Positions 7,825-16,260 of a DNA stretch of 26,347 nucleotides are shown piece after piece. The notes beneath the pieces are model-generated. The model was given only the letters and a program-made list of their open reading frames with translations. It made no database searches and had not been told where the DNA came from. The position numbers and the translations under genes are program-made. The number at the start of each line of letters is the position of its first letter. The first letter of the stretch is position 1. This DNA is from Candidatus Bathyarchaeota archaeon. GTDB taxonomy: Archaea > Thermoproteota > Bathyarchaeia > TCS64. The DNA lies in contig WJIV01000204.1 in the NCBI GenBank assembly GCA_014730055.1, positions 1-26,347 of the forward strand, read 5' to 3'.

Positions 7825-8157
7825 TTGTAACAACCATACAAACCAGCCTAAATAAAAGTCTAACCCAGAAATACTTTTACTAACCATTACTTAAATAGTA
7901 GATAAGGTAGAAACCATAAGAACTATAGAATACATTTTGCGCAGGTGTCCCATTAAAATATTACCGTATTTTCATTCATCGATCATGGATATATTGTCCT
8001 AAACAAATAGTCATGGAAAAACGCTTTCACTCCACACATTAACAAGAATATGCGAAAAGCTTAAATATTCTTTTACTCCGGTCTCAATTGCCCGTGTGAC
8101 CAGTTCTCTGAATCTCACTGGAGAATTAGATTCTGCGAAGGGAAAACCTCAACCTGA
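7825..8157. other. AT-rich intergenic region between tRNA-Gln and TFB, no gene seen
   Basis: About 330 bases without a credible gene. It holds the tRNA promoter at its left end (about 7849-7858, minus strand), a small six-base-pair inverted repeat AAAATA/TATTTT at 7955-7972, a short direct repeat containing TCATGGA about 30 bases apart, and the TFB promoter at about 8051-8067. The last 60 bases are probably the TFB leader and contain GAATCT and AGATTC arms that could form a weak hairpin. Confidence 0.5.
8051..8067 (+). promoter_or_regulatory. BRE/TATA promoter of the TFB gene
   Basis: A purine-rich CGAAAAG is followed by CTTAAATA, a good archaeal BRE plus TATA pair. It predicts transcription from about 8090-8095 and a 5' leader of about 65 bases. 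Confidence 0.5.
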
Positions 8158-9093
8158 GTGCTTGAAATGAAAGAGAAAGGCAGCATCCTTCATCATGAGG
8201 ACGTATGCCCAGAGTGCAAGAGCACAAACATAATCCAAGACCCCGAGACAGGAGAATTGATCTGCGGAGTCTGCGGACTAGTCATGAAAGACTTTATGAT
8301 AAATGAAGGCCCCGAGTGGAGAGCCTTTACACCTGGTGAGAAGGAAGACAGAAGCAGAGTTGGCGTACCGATGAGCTTCGCGGTACATGACAAAGGGCTT
8401 ACCACTATGATAGGACGAGTGAGCAGGGATTCTTACGGGAGAAAAGTATCGCTGGACACGAAGCTCCAGATGCTAAGACTCAGGAAGTGGCAGATAAGAA
8501 GCAGGATACACAGCAGCATGGATAGAAACCTAGCACAAGCCATGGCTGAACTCGATAGACTATCGGATAAACTTCATATAACCTCAAGCATAAGGGAAAA
8601 GGCTGCGGTGATCTACCGTCGAGCACTGGAAAGTGGCCTGGTTAGAGGCAGGAGTATCAGTGCAATAATGGCAGCAAGTCTTTACGCCGCGTGCCGGATG
8701 ACTCAAACACCAAGGACCCTCCAAGAGATCTGTAAGGAGACTCCTATAGATAAAAAGGACATAGCCAGGTGCTATCGGCTCATCCTTAGGGAACTAGGCA
8801 TGGATATGCCGAATCCTGATGCAAAGTTGAGGGTTCCGAAAATTGCCGCAATAGTTGGAGTGGGAGAAAAAACCCAACAGAAGGCAATTGACATCTTAAG
8901 GAGGGCAAAAAAGGCCAAGAAAACCGCTGGTAAAGATCCCATGGGATTGGCTGCAGCTGCATTATATATAGCCTGTCAAATGTGTGACGAAAAAAGAACC
9001 CAGAAAAAAATCGCTGACGCCGCGGGAGTAACTGAGGTAACAATAAGAAATAGGTATAAAGGGCTAAAAGAGGCTCTTGACTTAAAAGTCTAA
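8158..9093 (+). CDS. tfb: Transcription initiation factor TFB (TFIIB homologue)
   Basis: A 311-residue TFB, full length for the family. The N-terminal zinc ribbon has CPEC (Cys 17, 20) and CGVCG (Cys 36, 39). The B-reader/linker follows (GPEWRAFTPGEKEDRSRVG, 51-69), then two cyclin-like repeats from about 110-205 and 210-305. The second repeat ends with KKIADAAGVTEVTIRNRYKGL, the helix-turn-helix that contacts the BRE. It recruits RNA polymerase to TBP-bound promoters. GTG 8158 is used as the start; ATG 8167, three codons later, is possible, and neither has a strong Shine-Dalgarno sequence. A C/T-rich terminator-like sequence follows. Confidence 0.96.
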   Translation: MLEMKEKGSILHHEDVCPECKSTNIIQDPETGELICGVCGLVMKDFMINEGPEWRAFTPGEKEDRSRVGVPMSFAVHDKGLTTMIGRVSRDSYGRKVSLDTKLQMLRLRKWQIRSRIHSSMDRNLAQAMAELDRLSDKLHITSSIREKAAVIYRRALESGLVRGRSISAIMAASLYAACRMTQTPRTLQEICKETPIDKKDIARCYRLILRELGMDMPNPDAKLRVPKIAAIVGVGEKTQQKAIDILRRAKKAKKTAGKDPMGLAAAALYIACQMCDEKRTQKKIADAAGVTEVTIRNRYKGLKEALDLKV

Positions 9094-9094
9094 A

Positions 9095-9110
9095 ACTTTC
9101 CCCCCTTTTT
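9095..9110 (+). terminator. Pyrimidine-rich terminator after TFB
   Basis: The TFB stop is followed by ACTTTC, a run of Cs and then TTTTT before the next promoter. This is a plausible archaeal T-tract terminator. Confidence 0.4.
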
Positions 9111-9120
9111 GTCAGTAGAG

Positions 9121-9133
9121 CCTATATATTTAT
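9121..9133 (+). promoter_or_regulatory. TATA box of the DUF373 gene
   Basis: CCTATATATTTAT lies about 30-40 bases before the ATG at 9165, giving a predicted short leader. Confidence 0.5.
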
Positions 9134-9164
9134 TCATCGCAAAATAAGATTATAGGTCGAGCAT

Positions 9165-10316
9165 ATGGCAAGGCAAGATCGGACACTTATCATCTGCATA
9201 GACGGTGATAACGACGTAGGGGTAAAGGCAAAAGTAGAGACCCCTATTATGGGCCGAGAGGGTACAATTAATGCAGCCACAGCACTTGCAATAGCGGATC
9301 CTGAAGAAGCTGACGCAAATGCCATGTTTGGCGCTGTCAAATTATATGAACAGTTAAAAAAGGAATACCCTGAAGAGGCCTTCGAGGTTGCAACAATTAC
9401 TGGTGACAGCCGGGGGGGTATTGCTGCCGATAGGAAGATGATAAAGGAGCTCACAAAGATTGTTTCCGAGTTCGAAGCCACTGGTGTAATTCTTGTAACT
9501 GATGGCTACTCAGACGAGGAACTCGTTCCGATAATCCAGAGCCGTATCCCAATAAACAGTATTCACCACGTAGTAGTAAAACATAGTGAGAGAATAGAAG
9601 AGACCTGGGCTGTAATATTCAGGTACTTCAAGATGCTCATGGAAGATCCCCAGTACGCTAGAATAAGCCTAGGAGTTCCAGGAATAATACTCGTAATTCT
9701 AGGATTCCTGATGGCTTCCGGACAAGTAGAAAACGCCGGAATGATGGTGACATTCGTACTAGGAACAGTTCTTTTCCTGAAGGGTTTTGGCTTAGATGAA
9801 AAATTATCTGAGCTTAGACCCAGACTCCCTCCCGCGGAGACCTGGCTGAACCTCATAAGCTCGGGACTGGGATTTATTCTTGCAATTCTGGGAACCTATC
9901 AAGGTGTCACGAACGCATGGAAGTTTGTCCCAAAACCAAGTCAACCCTTAACAAACCTATCATTCTGGGCTACTAACCTTCCAGTGCTCATTGGAGCATT
10001 CCTTGAACGTGGAACAGACCTTATAGCCCTGGGTATTGCAGCAGCTATTATTGGTGACGCGGCGAGTCACTATATACGGAGGCAGAGTGAGAGGATATGG
10101 GAGAATGTTATTGGCATTGTGTTCCTGTTCTGGATGAGACTAATTGTCCTAGAGTCGGCAAAGATATTGAGGGACCCCGAGATCACATTAACGCTATTTT
10201 CGCCATTGATATACTACACTGTTGCTGGAGTCACGACGACAATAATAATCATAGTGCTAGTCTACAGGCAGTATGGTAGAGAATATTTCACTAATCGCCT
10301 CGGTCAGGATAGATAA
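9165..10316 (+). CDS. DUF373 family membrane protein
   Basis: A 383-residue protein of the archaeal DUF373 (COG2237) family. The first 155 residues form a soluble domain beginning LIICIDGDNDVG, with ATITGDSRGGIAADRKM and VILVTDGYSDEELVPIIQSR as the most conserved-looking blocks. From about residue 168 there are six to seven hydrophobic segments, with short basic or acidic loops. Its biochemical role is not known. In archaea this gene is often placed beside the cis-prenyltransferase gene, as here (45 bases apart), so a link with isoprenoid carrier lipid or the envelope is plausible (inference). Confidence 0.88.
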   Translation: MARQDRTLIICIDGDNDVGVKAKVETPIMGREGTINAATALAIADPEEADANAMFGAVKLYEQLKKEYPEEAFEVATITGDSRGGIAADRKMIKELTKIVSEFEATGVILVTDGYSDEELVPIIQSRIPINSIHHVVVKHSERIEETWAVIFRYFKMLMEDPQYARISLGVPGIILVILGFLMASGQVENAGMMVTFVLGTVLFLKGFGLDEKLSELRPRLPPAETWLNLISSGLGFILAILGTYQGVTNAWKFVPKPSQPLTNLSFWATNLPVLIGAFLERGTDLIALGIAAAIIGDAASHYIRRQSERIWENVIGIVFLFWMRLIVLESAKILRDPEITLTLFSPLIYYTVAGVTTTIIIIVLVYRQYGREYFTNRLGQDR

Positions 10317-10324
10317 ATATCAAA

Positions 10325-10333
10325 GTTTTAAAG
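10325..10333 (+). promoter_or_regulatory. TATA-like box of the cis-prenyltransferase gene
   Basis: GTTTTAAAG is centred about 31 bases before the ATG at 10361. No Shine-Dalgarno sequence lies between, so a nearly leaderless transcript separate from DUF373 is likely. Confidence 0.4.
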
Positions 10334-10360
10334 AACCGACTACAGCAGTATGGATACAAT

Positions 10361-11143
10361 ATGATTACTGAGCTGCTCTCATATCTTGGAGTATACAGAA
10401 TATACCAGAGATGGTTAAGAGAGCAGATAGAACAAAACCCCAAGCCAAGACACATAGGAATAATTATGGACGGGAACCGCCGATGGGCAAAATCTCACAG
10501 TTTGATTCCTTGGCAAGGACACCAGGAAGGAGCTAATAAGGTCGAGGAATTCCTCCAATGGTGTATCGACCTTGACATAAGAACAGTCACACTCTATAGC
10601 TTTAGCACTGAGAACTTCAAGCGCGATGAACAAGAAGTAAAGGAACTTATGAAGCTCTTTGAGAGAACTCTTGAAGACGTAAAGACATCGGACCGTATTC
10701 ATAAATATAGAGTGAGCATAAGAGCAATAGGAAGAATCGAGGAACTACCTCCACGACTCAACGAGTTAATAAAAGAAGTGGAAGAGGCAACGGAGGAATA
10801 TAGCGACTATTACCTAAATATTGCAATAGCATATGGGGGAAGGGCAGAGATCGTTGACGCGACTAGAGATATTGCGCGACTCGTCAAGGAAGAAAAACTA
10901 GAACCTGGTGAGATAGATGAGGAAACGATCGAGAAGCACCTCTACACAGCTCATCTTCCCCAGCAGGATCCAGACTTAATAATCAGAACCTCAGGTGAAT
11001 TCAGGATGAGTAATTTTCTAGTCTGGCAGGCAGCTTATAGCGAGATATTCATAGTCGATGTCTACTGGCCAGCTTTCCGTAAACTAGATTTTATGAGAGC
11101 TATTAGAGGATATCAACAGAGATCTAGGAGATATGGGAAATAG
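10361..11143 (+). CDS. uppS: cis-prenyltransferase (polyprenyl diphosphate synthase, UppS family)
   Basis: A 260-residue UppS/dehydrodolichyl diphosphate synthase homologue. It extends an allylic diphosphate with isopentenyl diphosphate in cis to make the lipid carrier for N-glycans and other surface sugars. Diagnostic blocks are HIGIIMDGNRRWAK (31-44; catalytic Asp 37 and Asn 39), GHQEGANKVEEFL, TLYSFSTENFKRD, and near the C-terminus IIRTSGEFRMSNFLVWQ and EIFIVDVYWPAFRK, where the Arg and Ser residues bind the incoming diphosphate. It sits at the membrane surface. The product chain length cannot be deduced. Confidence 0.95.
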   Translation: MITELLSYLGVYRIYQRWLREQIEQNPKPRHIGIIMDGNRRWAKSHSLIPWQGHQEGANKVEEFLQWCIDLDIRTVTLYSFSTENFKRDEQEVKELMKLFERTLEDVKTSDRIHKYRVSIRAIGRIEELPPRLNELIKEVEEATEEYSDYYLNIAIAYGGRAEIVDATRDIARLVKEEKLEPGEIDEETIEKHLYTAHLPQQDPDLIIRTSGEFRMSNFLVWQAAYSEIFIVDVYWPAFRKLDFMRAIRGYQQRSRRYGK

Positions 11144-11379
11144 AACTTTAATATTGGGAAGTTTAAAAAACTAGTTTATTATCTAATACTCTAACAGAAT
11201 GAGAGTAACTCAAGACAATTATCCAAAAATAAACCATAATAACCTGGTAATACCCAGTAATATGGCTTGGGGAGGATTCAGATTAAGGGTAAGTCTTGAA
11301 TTCTTTCAATGTATATGTTAAAACAATCGGGTAGCCCGCCTAGATTAAACTAAAAAGGATGAAAAATGGAGGAAGCTGA
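11144..11379 (+). other. Leader/intergenic region before smc
   Basis: These 236 bases hold an AT-rich promoter-like stretch (GTTTAAAAAAC at 11161-11171) and then about 190 bases that are probably the untranslated leader of the smc operon. Within it are a small CTGG/CCAG hairpin near 11242-11255 and a six-codon reading frame (11359-11379) whose TGA touches the smc GTG. The 40-codon frame at 11199-11321 has no recognisable features. Confidence 0.4.
11368..11372 (+). promoter_or_regulatory. Shine-Dalgarno site of smc
   Basis: GGAGG lies seven bases before GTG 11380 and supports that start, which puts the conserved N-terminal IRNFKSFG block at residue 9. Confidence 0.7.
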
Positions 11380-14300
11380 GTGGTACATATAAGCCGCGTT
11401 TTTATCAGGAATTTCAAGTCATTTGGGGGTGAGCCAATTAAGCTCAACTTTCAACCAGGGTTTAATATAATCACAGGGCCCAATGGAAGCGGAAAGAGCA
11501 ATATTCTTGATGCCCTTCAATTTGCTCTAGGTGAACTGGGGAGTAAAAGAATGAGGGCCCCCGATTTATCCGGTTTAATCTATGATGGAGCAGGTGAGAG
11601 CCACTCAGGTAGAGCTCAGATAGCGGAGGTAAGACTAAACTTCGATAACAATGACAGGGTGTTACCCTTTGATAGAAACACGGTAAGTATCGGAAGGAAG
11701 ATGGACCGCGATGGAAAGAGCGACTATTACCTGAATGGTAAAAAGACCAGCAGAAGAAACGTAATAGATATGCTTGAGTTGGCGGGTATTACACCCGGTG
11801 GATATAACATTGTTCTACAGGGCACAGCCACTAGGCTAAGTGACTTAACGCCCTCAGAGAGGATGAACACTCTAGAGGACCTCGTGGGAATCTCCGAGTA
11901 TGATGAGAAAAAAGCTGAAGCAAAGGAGCGCCTGGGGGAAGCGGAGAGAAAGTTAGAGGTTGCTCAGGCAAGAATTTTAGAGATTAAGAAACAGGTCAAT
12001 GAGCTAGAGAAGCAAAGAAACAACGCCTTGTTATTTAACCAGTTGAACCAAGAAGAGAGGCGCCTATCAGCCCTGAAGCTGAGTAACAAACTCAATAACC
12101 TTGAAGGAAAACTAGATGAAGTCACATCGAGAGTCAAGGAAAAAGAAGAGGAAATAATTAGGCTTGAAGAGGATCATGCAAAACTAGTCAAGGAACGGAA
12201 TTCAGCTCAACATAGATTAGATGAGTTCAACAGAGAAGCATCAGAAAAAGGAAACACTCAGCTGCCGTTGTTAAAATCAGAACTTGTGGGTAAAAACACA
12301 CTCCAGGAGTCTCTAGAAAAAAGACTCCGTGAGATAGAGCAAAGGAAGCTTGTATTAAACAAAACAATTATTGAGAAGCAGAACGAGGTGAAATCCTCAA
12401 AGGAAGAGAAAACTTCGAGGAACGTCCAGCTTCAGGATCTGAAAAAGAAAGAAGAAGAATTACTGGATGATCTTGAAACTAAAAGAAGTGAACTAGCCGA
12501 ATACAACAGAGAGATACAGAGTGCTAGAGCAATTGCAGAACAAAATCAGAAGAAGATTGAGGAGCTTACAGAGTTGCTTGTTCCGATGCAGGAAAGCCTC
12601 TCTGGAATCGATACAGAGATTAATAAACATGATATTGCCGCGGAGTCCATAACTGAAAAAATAGGTGAATATGAGGAGAGAAAAGAAGCTTATATTGAAC
12701 GTCGTGGACACCTTGAGGAGTCCATTAAGGAGTATGAGAGGCTAAAGCAGGAGGAAGCTATCAAGCTTGAGGACATGATTAAGACGGTGGAAGATCAGGT
12801 CCAGCGGCAGAGAAATATTCGTAGTACAATAGAGAATGCAAATCAACTAGCTAAGGACGCTGAGACCACCATTACGGAGTTTTCCGCCAAGAAGGAACTC
12901 TGGGATCGTTTAGGTACGGAGGAAAGGGCACTGGAGAGAATTAAGGAGATAGGAGAGGCCGGTGCAATGGATGGGTATCATGGTCCTTTAAGGAGCCTGA
13001 TTAAAGTTGATCTTCCCTATCAGAGGGCAGTTAGGAGTTCAGCTGATGGCTGGATTAACGCTGTAATAGTGGATGATCTTGAGACAGCAAAAGAATGTAT
13101 CCGAAGGCTCAAAAAGACGAAGCTGGGTATGACCAGGCTCATACCCATAGAAAACCTAAGGGAGCCCGTTCCTTTACCTGAGCTTAATTCTGAGGGAATT
13201 ATTGGAGCTATTCCAGAGATAATCAGATATGATGAGTACTATGCACCTGCAGTATACCTCTTATGGGGGGATACGTACCTAGTTGAGAACGAGGCAGCAG
13301 CCGATATAATAAATGCAAGTGGATTCAGGGCAGTAACAAAAACAGGGGATGTTTTTGAGACCACTGGAGGAATTATAGGCGGTTACTATCGTAGACCACC
13401 TAACTACAAGAAAATAATACCATCTGAACAATCCATAGAGAATCTCTCAACCACTATCAAGAGCTTGAGATCAAGGCTTTCTAGCAGGATGAAGGAGCTA
13501 AGATCCAGCGGATTCGATCTCAGAAAGTTCACCCAGTATATGGAGGATAGCCAGGAAAGGGTGAAGCGCATAGAGGAGGAAATGCAGTCCACGAGAGAGA
13601 GTATAGAGAGGCTGGATAGAAACCTCAACACTCTTATGGAGACCATTGAGAAGGCTCATAGGGATCTCGATAACCAGAAACAGCTAAAACTGACTCTAGA
13701 AGAACGAAGGGAAAACACCCTGGAACAGATAGAGAAGACAAAAGAACAAATAGCTCATTTGAAGGAAGTGAAGCTTAGCGATGTCGCTGGACTTGAGCTT
13801 GAGAGAAATACGGTAAACCAAGAGATCAGTATGCTCGAAAAGGCATTGAATGAGGTTGAGAACGATCGTACTATTCAATCAAGCCTTGTCGATAGAGTCC
13901 TTAATCTCAAGATACTAGAGGCAGAAGAGGATATAGCGCGAAGCGAAAAAGAGATAGCCGATCTTGAGAGAGAAAAAGAGGTAATCGGTGACCAATTAGT
14001 TGAGATCAAGCAGGATATACAGGAGCTCGATGGTGTACTGAACAAGGTCACCCAAGAGGTTGAGGCAACAACTAAGATATTCGACCAGCACCAGAAAACC
14101 CTACGCCAGATAAACACACAGATAGACCAGTTAGCACATCGGAGAAATGAGACCGAAAGAAGAATGGGTCAGATGGAACTGGATAAGGAGAGGATAAGAC
14201 TACAAGCAGAGCAGGTTCTTGACGAACTCTCACGTCTCGGCTTCAGCGATAAAATCGAGGTGGACGACCTTGAGTTTGAACAGGTGGAAAGAAGGCTGAG

Positions 14301-14934
14301 CCAGATAAGGCAGGAGAAACGCAGTCTCGGTGCCATTAATCAACTGGCCATTGATCACTACGATATTACAATGAGGGAATACAAGCAGCGCAGCACCAGG
14401 ATAAATGGTATGGAAGAGGAAAAACAGGGTATTCTAAACTTTATTGAGGAGATAGAACAGGAAAAGCAGGACCACTTCATGAATGCCTACAACGAGATCT
14501 GTGAAAACTTTAACAATATATTCTCTAAACTGACAGGAGGAGGAGACGGCCAACTCGAACTCCAGAAGCCAGAAGACCCATTCAGCGGCGGGGTGGATAT
14601 GTATGTACAGTTCCCTGGTAAACCTATGAGACTGGTTGGTGGTGCCTCTGGCGGTGAACGCAGTGTTGCTGCTATAGCCTACTTACTCGCAATACAGAGA
14701 TTCTTGAAAGCCCCTTTTTATCTCTTCGATGAGATAGATGCACACTTGGACGACCTCAATACCAGCAGGCTAGCAGAGGTCCTAAAAGAGAACGCAGCGG
14801 AAAGCCAGTTCCTAATGATTAGCCTGAAAGACGTCATGGTACACAACGCGGACAGGATCTATGGTGTCTTCGCACAGAGCGGTAGAAGTAGAGTTTTGGC
14901 ACTACCAATGAAGGAAGCGAGGGTTGCAGCTTGA
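11380..14934 (+). CDS. smc: Chromosome segregation/condensation ATPase SMC
   Basis: A full-length SMC of 1184 residues. The N-terminal head has FIRNFKSFG and Walker A GPNGSGKS (33-40), with the Q-loop region VLQGTATRLSDLTPSERM. A long coiled coil runs from about 170 to 515, the hinge from about 530 to 680 (YHGPLRSLIKVDLPYQ onwards, with GGIIGG), and the returning coiled coil to about 1040. The C-terminal head has the signature ASGGERS (1089-1095) and Walker B FYLFDEID (1113-1120) with the catalytic Glu 1118. SMC dimers with ScpA and ScpB form the ring that extrudes DNA loops and organises the chromosome. The signature reads ASGGE rather than the common LSGGE. The next gene overlaps the stop by four bases. 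Confidence 0.97.
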   Translation: MVHISRVFIRNFKSFGGEPIKLNFQPGFNIITGPNGSGKSNILDALQFALGELGSKRMRAPDLSGLIYDGAGESHSGRAQIAEVRLNFDNNDRVLPFDRNTVSIGRKMDRDGKSDYYLNGKKTSRRNVIDMLELAGITPGGYNIVLQGTATRLSDLTPSERMNTLEDLVGISEYDEKKAEAKERLGEAERKLEVAQARILEIKKQVNELEKQRNNALLFNQLNQEERRLSALKLSNKLNNLEGKLDEVTSRVKEKEEEIIRLEEDHAKLVKERNSAQHRLDEFNREASEKGNTQLPLLKSELVGKNTLQESLEKRLREIEQRKLVLNKTIIEKQNEVKSSKEEKTSRNVQLQDLKKKEEELLDDLETKRSELAEYNREIQSARAIAEQNQKKIEELTELLVPMQESLSGIDTEINKHDIAAESITEKIGEYEERKEAYIERRGHLEESIKEYERLKQEEAIKLEDMIKTVEDQVQRQRNIRSTIENANQLAKDAETTITEFSAKKELWDRLGTEERALERIKEIGEAGAMDGYHGPLRSLIKVDLPYQRAVRSSADGWINAVIVDDLETAKECIRRLKKTKLGMTRLIPIENLREPVPLPELNSEGIIGAIPEIIRYDEYYAPAVYLLWGDTYLVENEAAADIINASGFRAVTKTGDVFETTGGIIGGYYRRPPNYKKIIPSEQSIENLSTTIKSLRSRLSSRMKELRSSGFDLRKFTQYMEDSQERVKRIEEEMQSTRESIERLDRNLNTLMETIEKAHRDLDNQKQLKLTLEERRENTLEQIEKTKEQIAHLKEVKLSDVAGLELERNTVNQEISMLEKALNEVENDRTIQSSLVDRVLNLKILEAEEDIARSEKEIADLEREKEVIGDQLVEIKQDIQELDGVLNKVTQEVEATTKIFDQHQKTLRQINTQIDQLAHRRNETERRMGQMELDKERIRLQAEQVLDELSRLGFSDKIEVDDLEFEQVERRLSQIRQEKRSLGAINQLAIDHYDITMREYKQRSTRINGMEEEKQGILNFIEEIEQEKQDHFMNAYNEICENFNNIFSKLTGGGDGQLELQKPEDPFSGGVDMYVQFPGKPMRLVGGASGGERSVAAIAYLLAIQRFLKAPFYLFDEIDAHLDDLNTSRLAEVLKENAAESQFLMISLKDVMVHNADRIYGVFAQSGRSRVLALPMKEARVAA

Positions 14935-15608
14935 GCAAAGAGAAGCCCTACTACCTCAGACAGCCATGGGATGTATTATTTAAGGAAAATAAACTCGAAA
15001 AAGTATCACCATGGAGCATAAACCTAGTACTGCTACTACAGACCTTACTTGAGGAAATGGAAAAAGCCGGGATCGATTTCAGGATAGCAGGCACGGCAAT
15101 TCATAGTAGTGTACTGATATACTTGAAGAAAGCAGAGATGCTTCTGAATATGGAGGAGATGCCAAAGCCGGAAGAAGAGGAGACAGAAGAGGTTTACCTA
15201 CCACCAGCTCTCCCACTGCCCTTTAGATTCGAGCACACTACCACGACAGTAGAGGACCTTGTTGAAGCGCTTGAAAAAGCTCTGACTGAGACTAGTAGCT
15301 CAAGTAAACCCAAGCTACCAATACTTCCTATGCCTATACCTGACTTCCTGGAGGCTGAGGACTATCTTCTCGAGATAGAGAGCAGGGCTGATGACCTCTT
15401 AGAGGAGTTAAGATGGAGATATCAAAAATCTGGCGTTGTTAAATTATCAAATCTTGTAGTAAATCTAGACTGGATTGAGACCGTTAGAGTCTTCATGATG
15501 CTACTTTTCCTAGCTCAGCGACTAGAGATCAACCTGGAACAGGATGAAGATTATGAGATACTGATAAAGATAGAGGAGAGCCCGGAGAATGAGCAAGAAG
15601 ACCTCTAG
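14931..15608 (+). CDS. scpA: Kleisin subunit ScpA of the SMC complex
   Basis: A 225-residue kleisin. The N-terminal region (PWDVLFKENKLEKVSPWSINL) is the ScpA start that binds the SMC neck, with helices following to about residue 80. An acidic, Pro-rich linker (about 82-105, EEEETEEVYLPPALPLP) follows, then a C-terminal winged-helix region from about 165 (VVKLSNLVVNLDWIETVRVFMMLLFLAQR) that binds the SMC cap. It bridges the SMC heads. The start is TTG within a TTGA overlap with smc, so translation is coupled. The gene overlaps scpB by 20 bases. Neighbours and motifs make the call firm despite low sequence conservation in this family. Confidence 0.92.
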   Translation: MSKEKPYYLRQPWDVLFKENKLEKVSPWSINLVLLLQTLLEEMEKAGIDFRIAGTAIHSSVLIYLKKAEMLLNMEEMPKPEEEETEEVYLPPALPLPFRFEHTTTTVEDLVEALEKALTETSSSSKPKLPILPMPIPDFLEAEDYLLEIESRADDLLEELRWRYQKSGVVKLSNLVVNLDWIETVRVFMMLLFLAQRLEINLEQDEDYEILIKIEESPENEQEDL

Positions 15609-16260
15609 AATCGATAAACGACTATGTAACTTAGAGGCTGCACTTTACTCAGCGGGTAGACCCCTCAGTCTAGAAGATCTTAAAAAAATTGCAAACACGA
15701 GATCGGACAATGTTATTCGAAGGCTGATCCGCAGATTGATTAAAAGGTATGAGAGTAGGAAGGGGGCTTTGGAGGTTAAGAGAGTTGATAGAACTAGGGT
15801 CGCGTTGCAGCTTAAACCTGAGTATGATGAGATGGTAAAGCAGTTCAACCGGAAACCCCTTCTCACGATTGGGCCTCTAAAGACCTTGAGTTATATTGCC
15901 TTCCATCAGCCCGTAGATCAGAGAGAGGTCATAGAAGTAAGAGGAAGCCACGTGTATAGTCAGTTAAAGACAATGGAGAACATGGGTCTTATACACAGAG
16001 AAAGAGCCGATAACCGTAGTTATGTCATCACGACTACGCCATTTTTCTCTGACTATTTTGGCTTCAGCCATGATCCGGCATATACAAAGATTCAGTTAAA
16101 GCAGATATTCAAGCAGCTTAAGATAACCAAGCTCGAGAACGGTGAAGTGGATATAGAGGAACTGGAAGATGAAGATTTGGAGAAAATCCTAGCAAACTCT
16201 AGGAATGGGCTCCCCGAGGGGCTTACGCAGTATCCTGGTGCCGCCAACGAGAGTGCTTAG
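15589..16260 (+). CDS. scpB: SMC complex subunit ScpB
   Basis: A 223-residue ScpB with two winged-helix domains. The N-terminal one is about 8-85 (LEAALYSAGRPLSLEDLKKI), and the second about 88-165 contains KPLLTIGPLKTLSYIAFHQPVDQREVIEVRG and the GLIHRERADNRSYVITTTPFFSDYFG block that is typical of the family. A ScpB dimer binds the ScpA linker. The tail (about 185-223) is acidic and then loses family character; its last 24 codons lie opposite the end of hypE. The start at 15589 overlaps scpA by 20 bases and is preceded by CCGGAG. Confidence 0.93.
   Translation: MSKKTSRIDKRLCNLEAALYSAGRPLSLEDLKKIANTRSDNVIRRLIRRLIKRYESRKGALEVKRVDRTRVALQLKPEYDEMVKQFNRKPLLTIGPLKTLSYIAFHQPVDQREVIEVRGSHVYSQLKTMENMGLIHRERADNRSYVITTTPFFSDYFGFSHDPAYTKIQLKQIFKQLKITKLENGEVDIEELEDEDLEKILANSRNGLPEGLTQYPGAANESA

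Noticed and set aside
7478..7837. 119-codon frame on the minus strand
   Set aside because: It runs through the tRNA-Gln gene and opposite the 83-residue gene, and resembles no protein family.
7825..8157. Possible C/D box sRNA or origin in the intergenic region before TFB
   Set aside because: No proper C box with paired D box and no dyad-plus-G-run element was found. Only weak A/T inverted repeats are present.
11199..11321. 40-codon frame in the smc leader
   Set aside because: It has an ATG near the predicted transcription start but no Shine-Dalgarno, no motif and irregular codon use. I treat it as chance.
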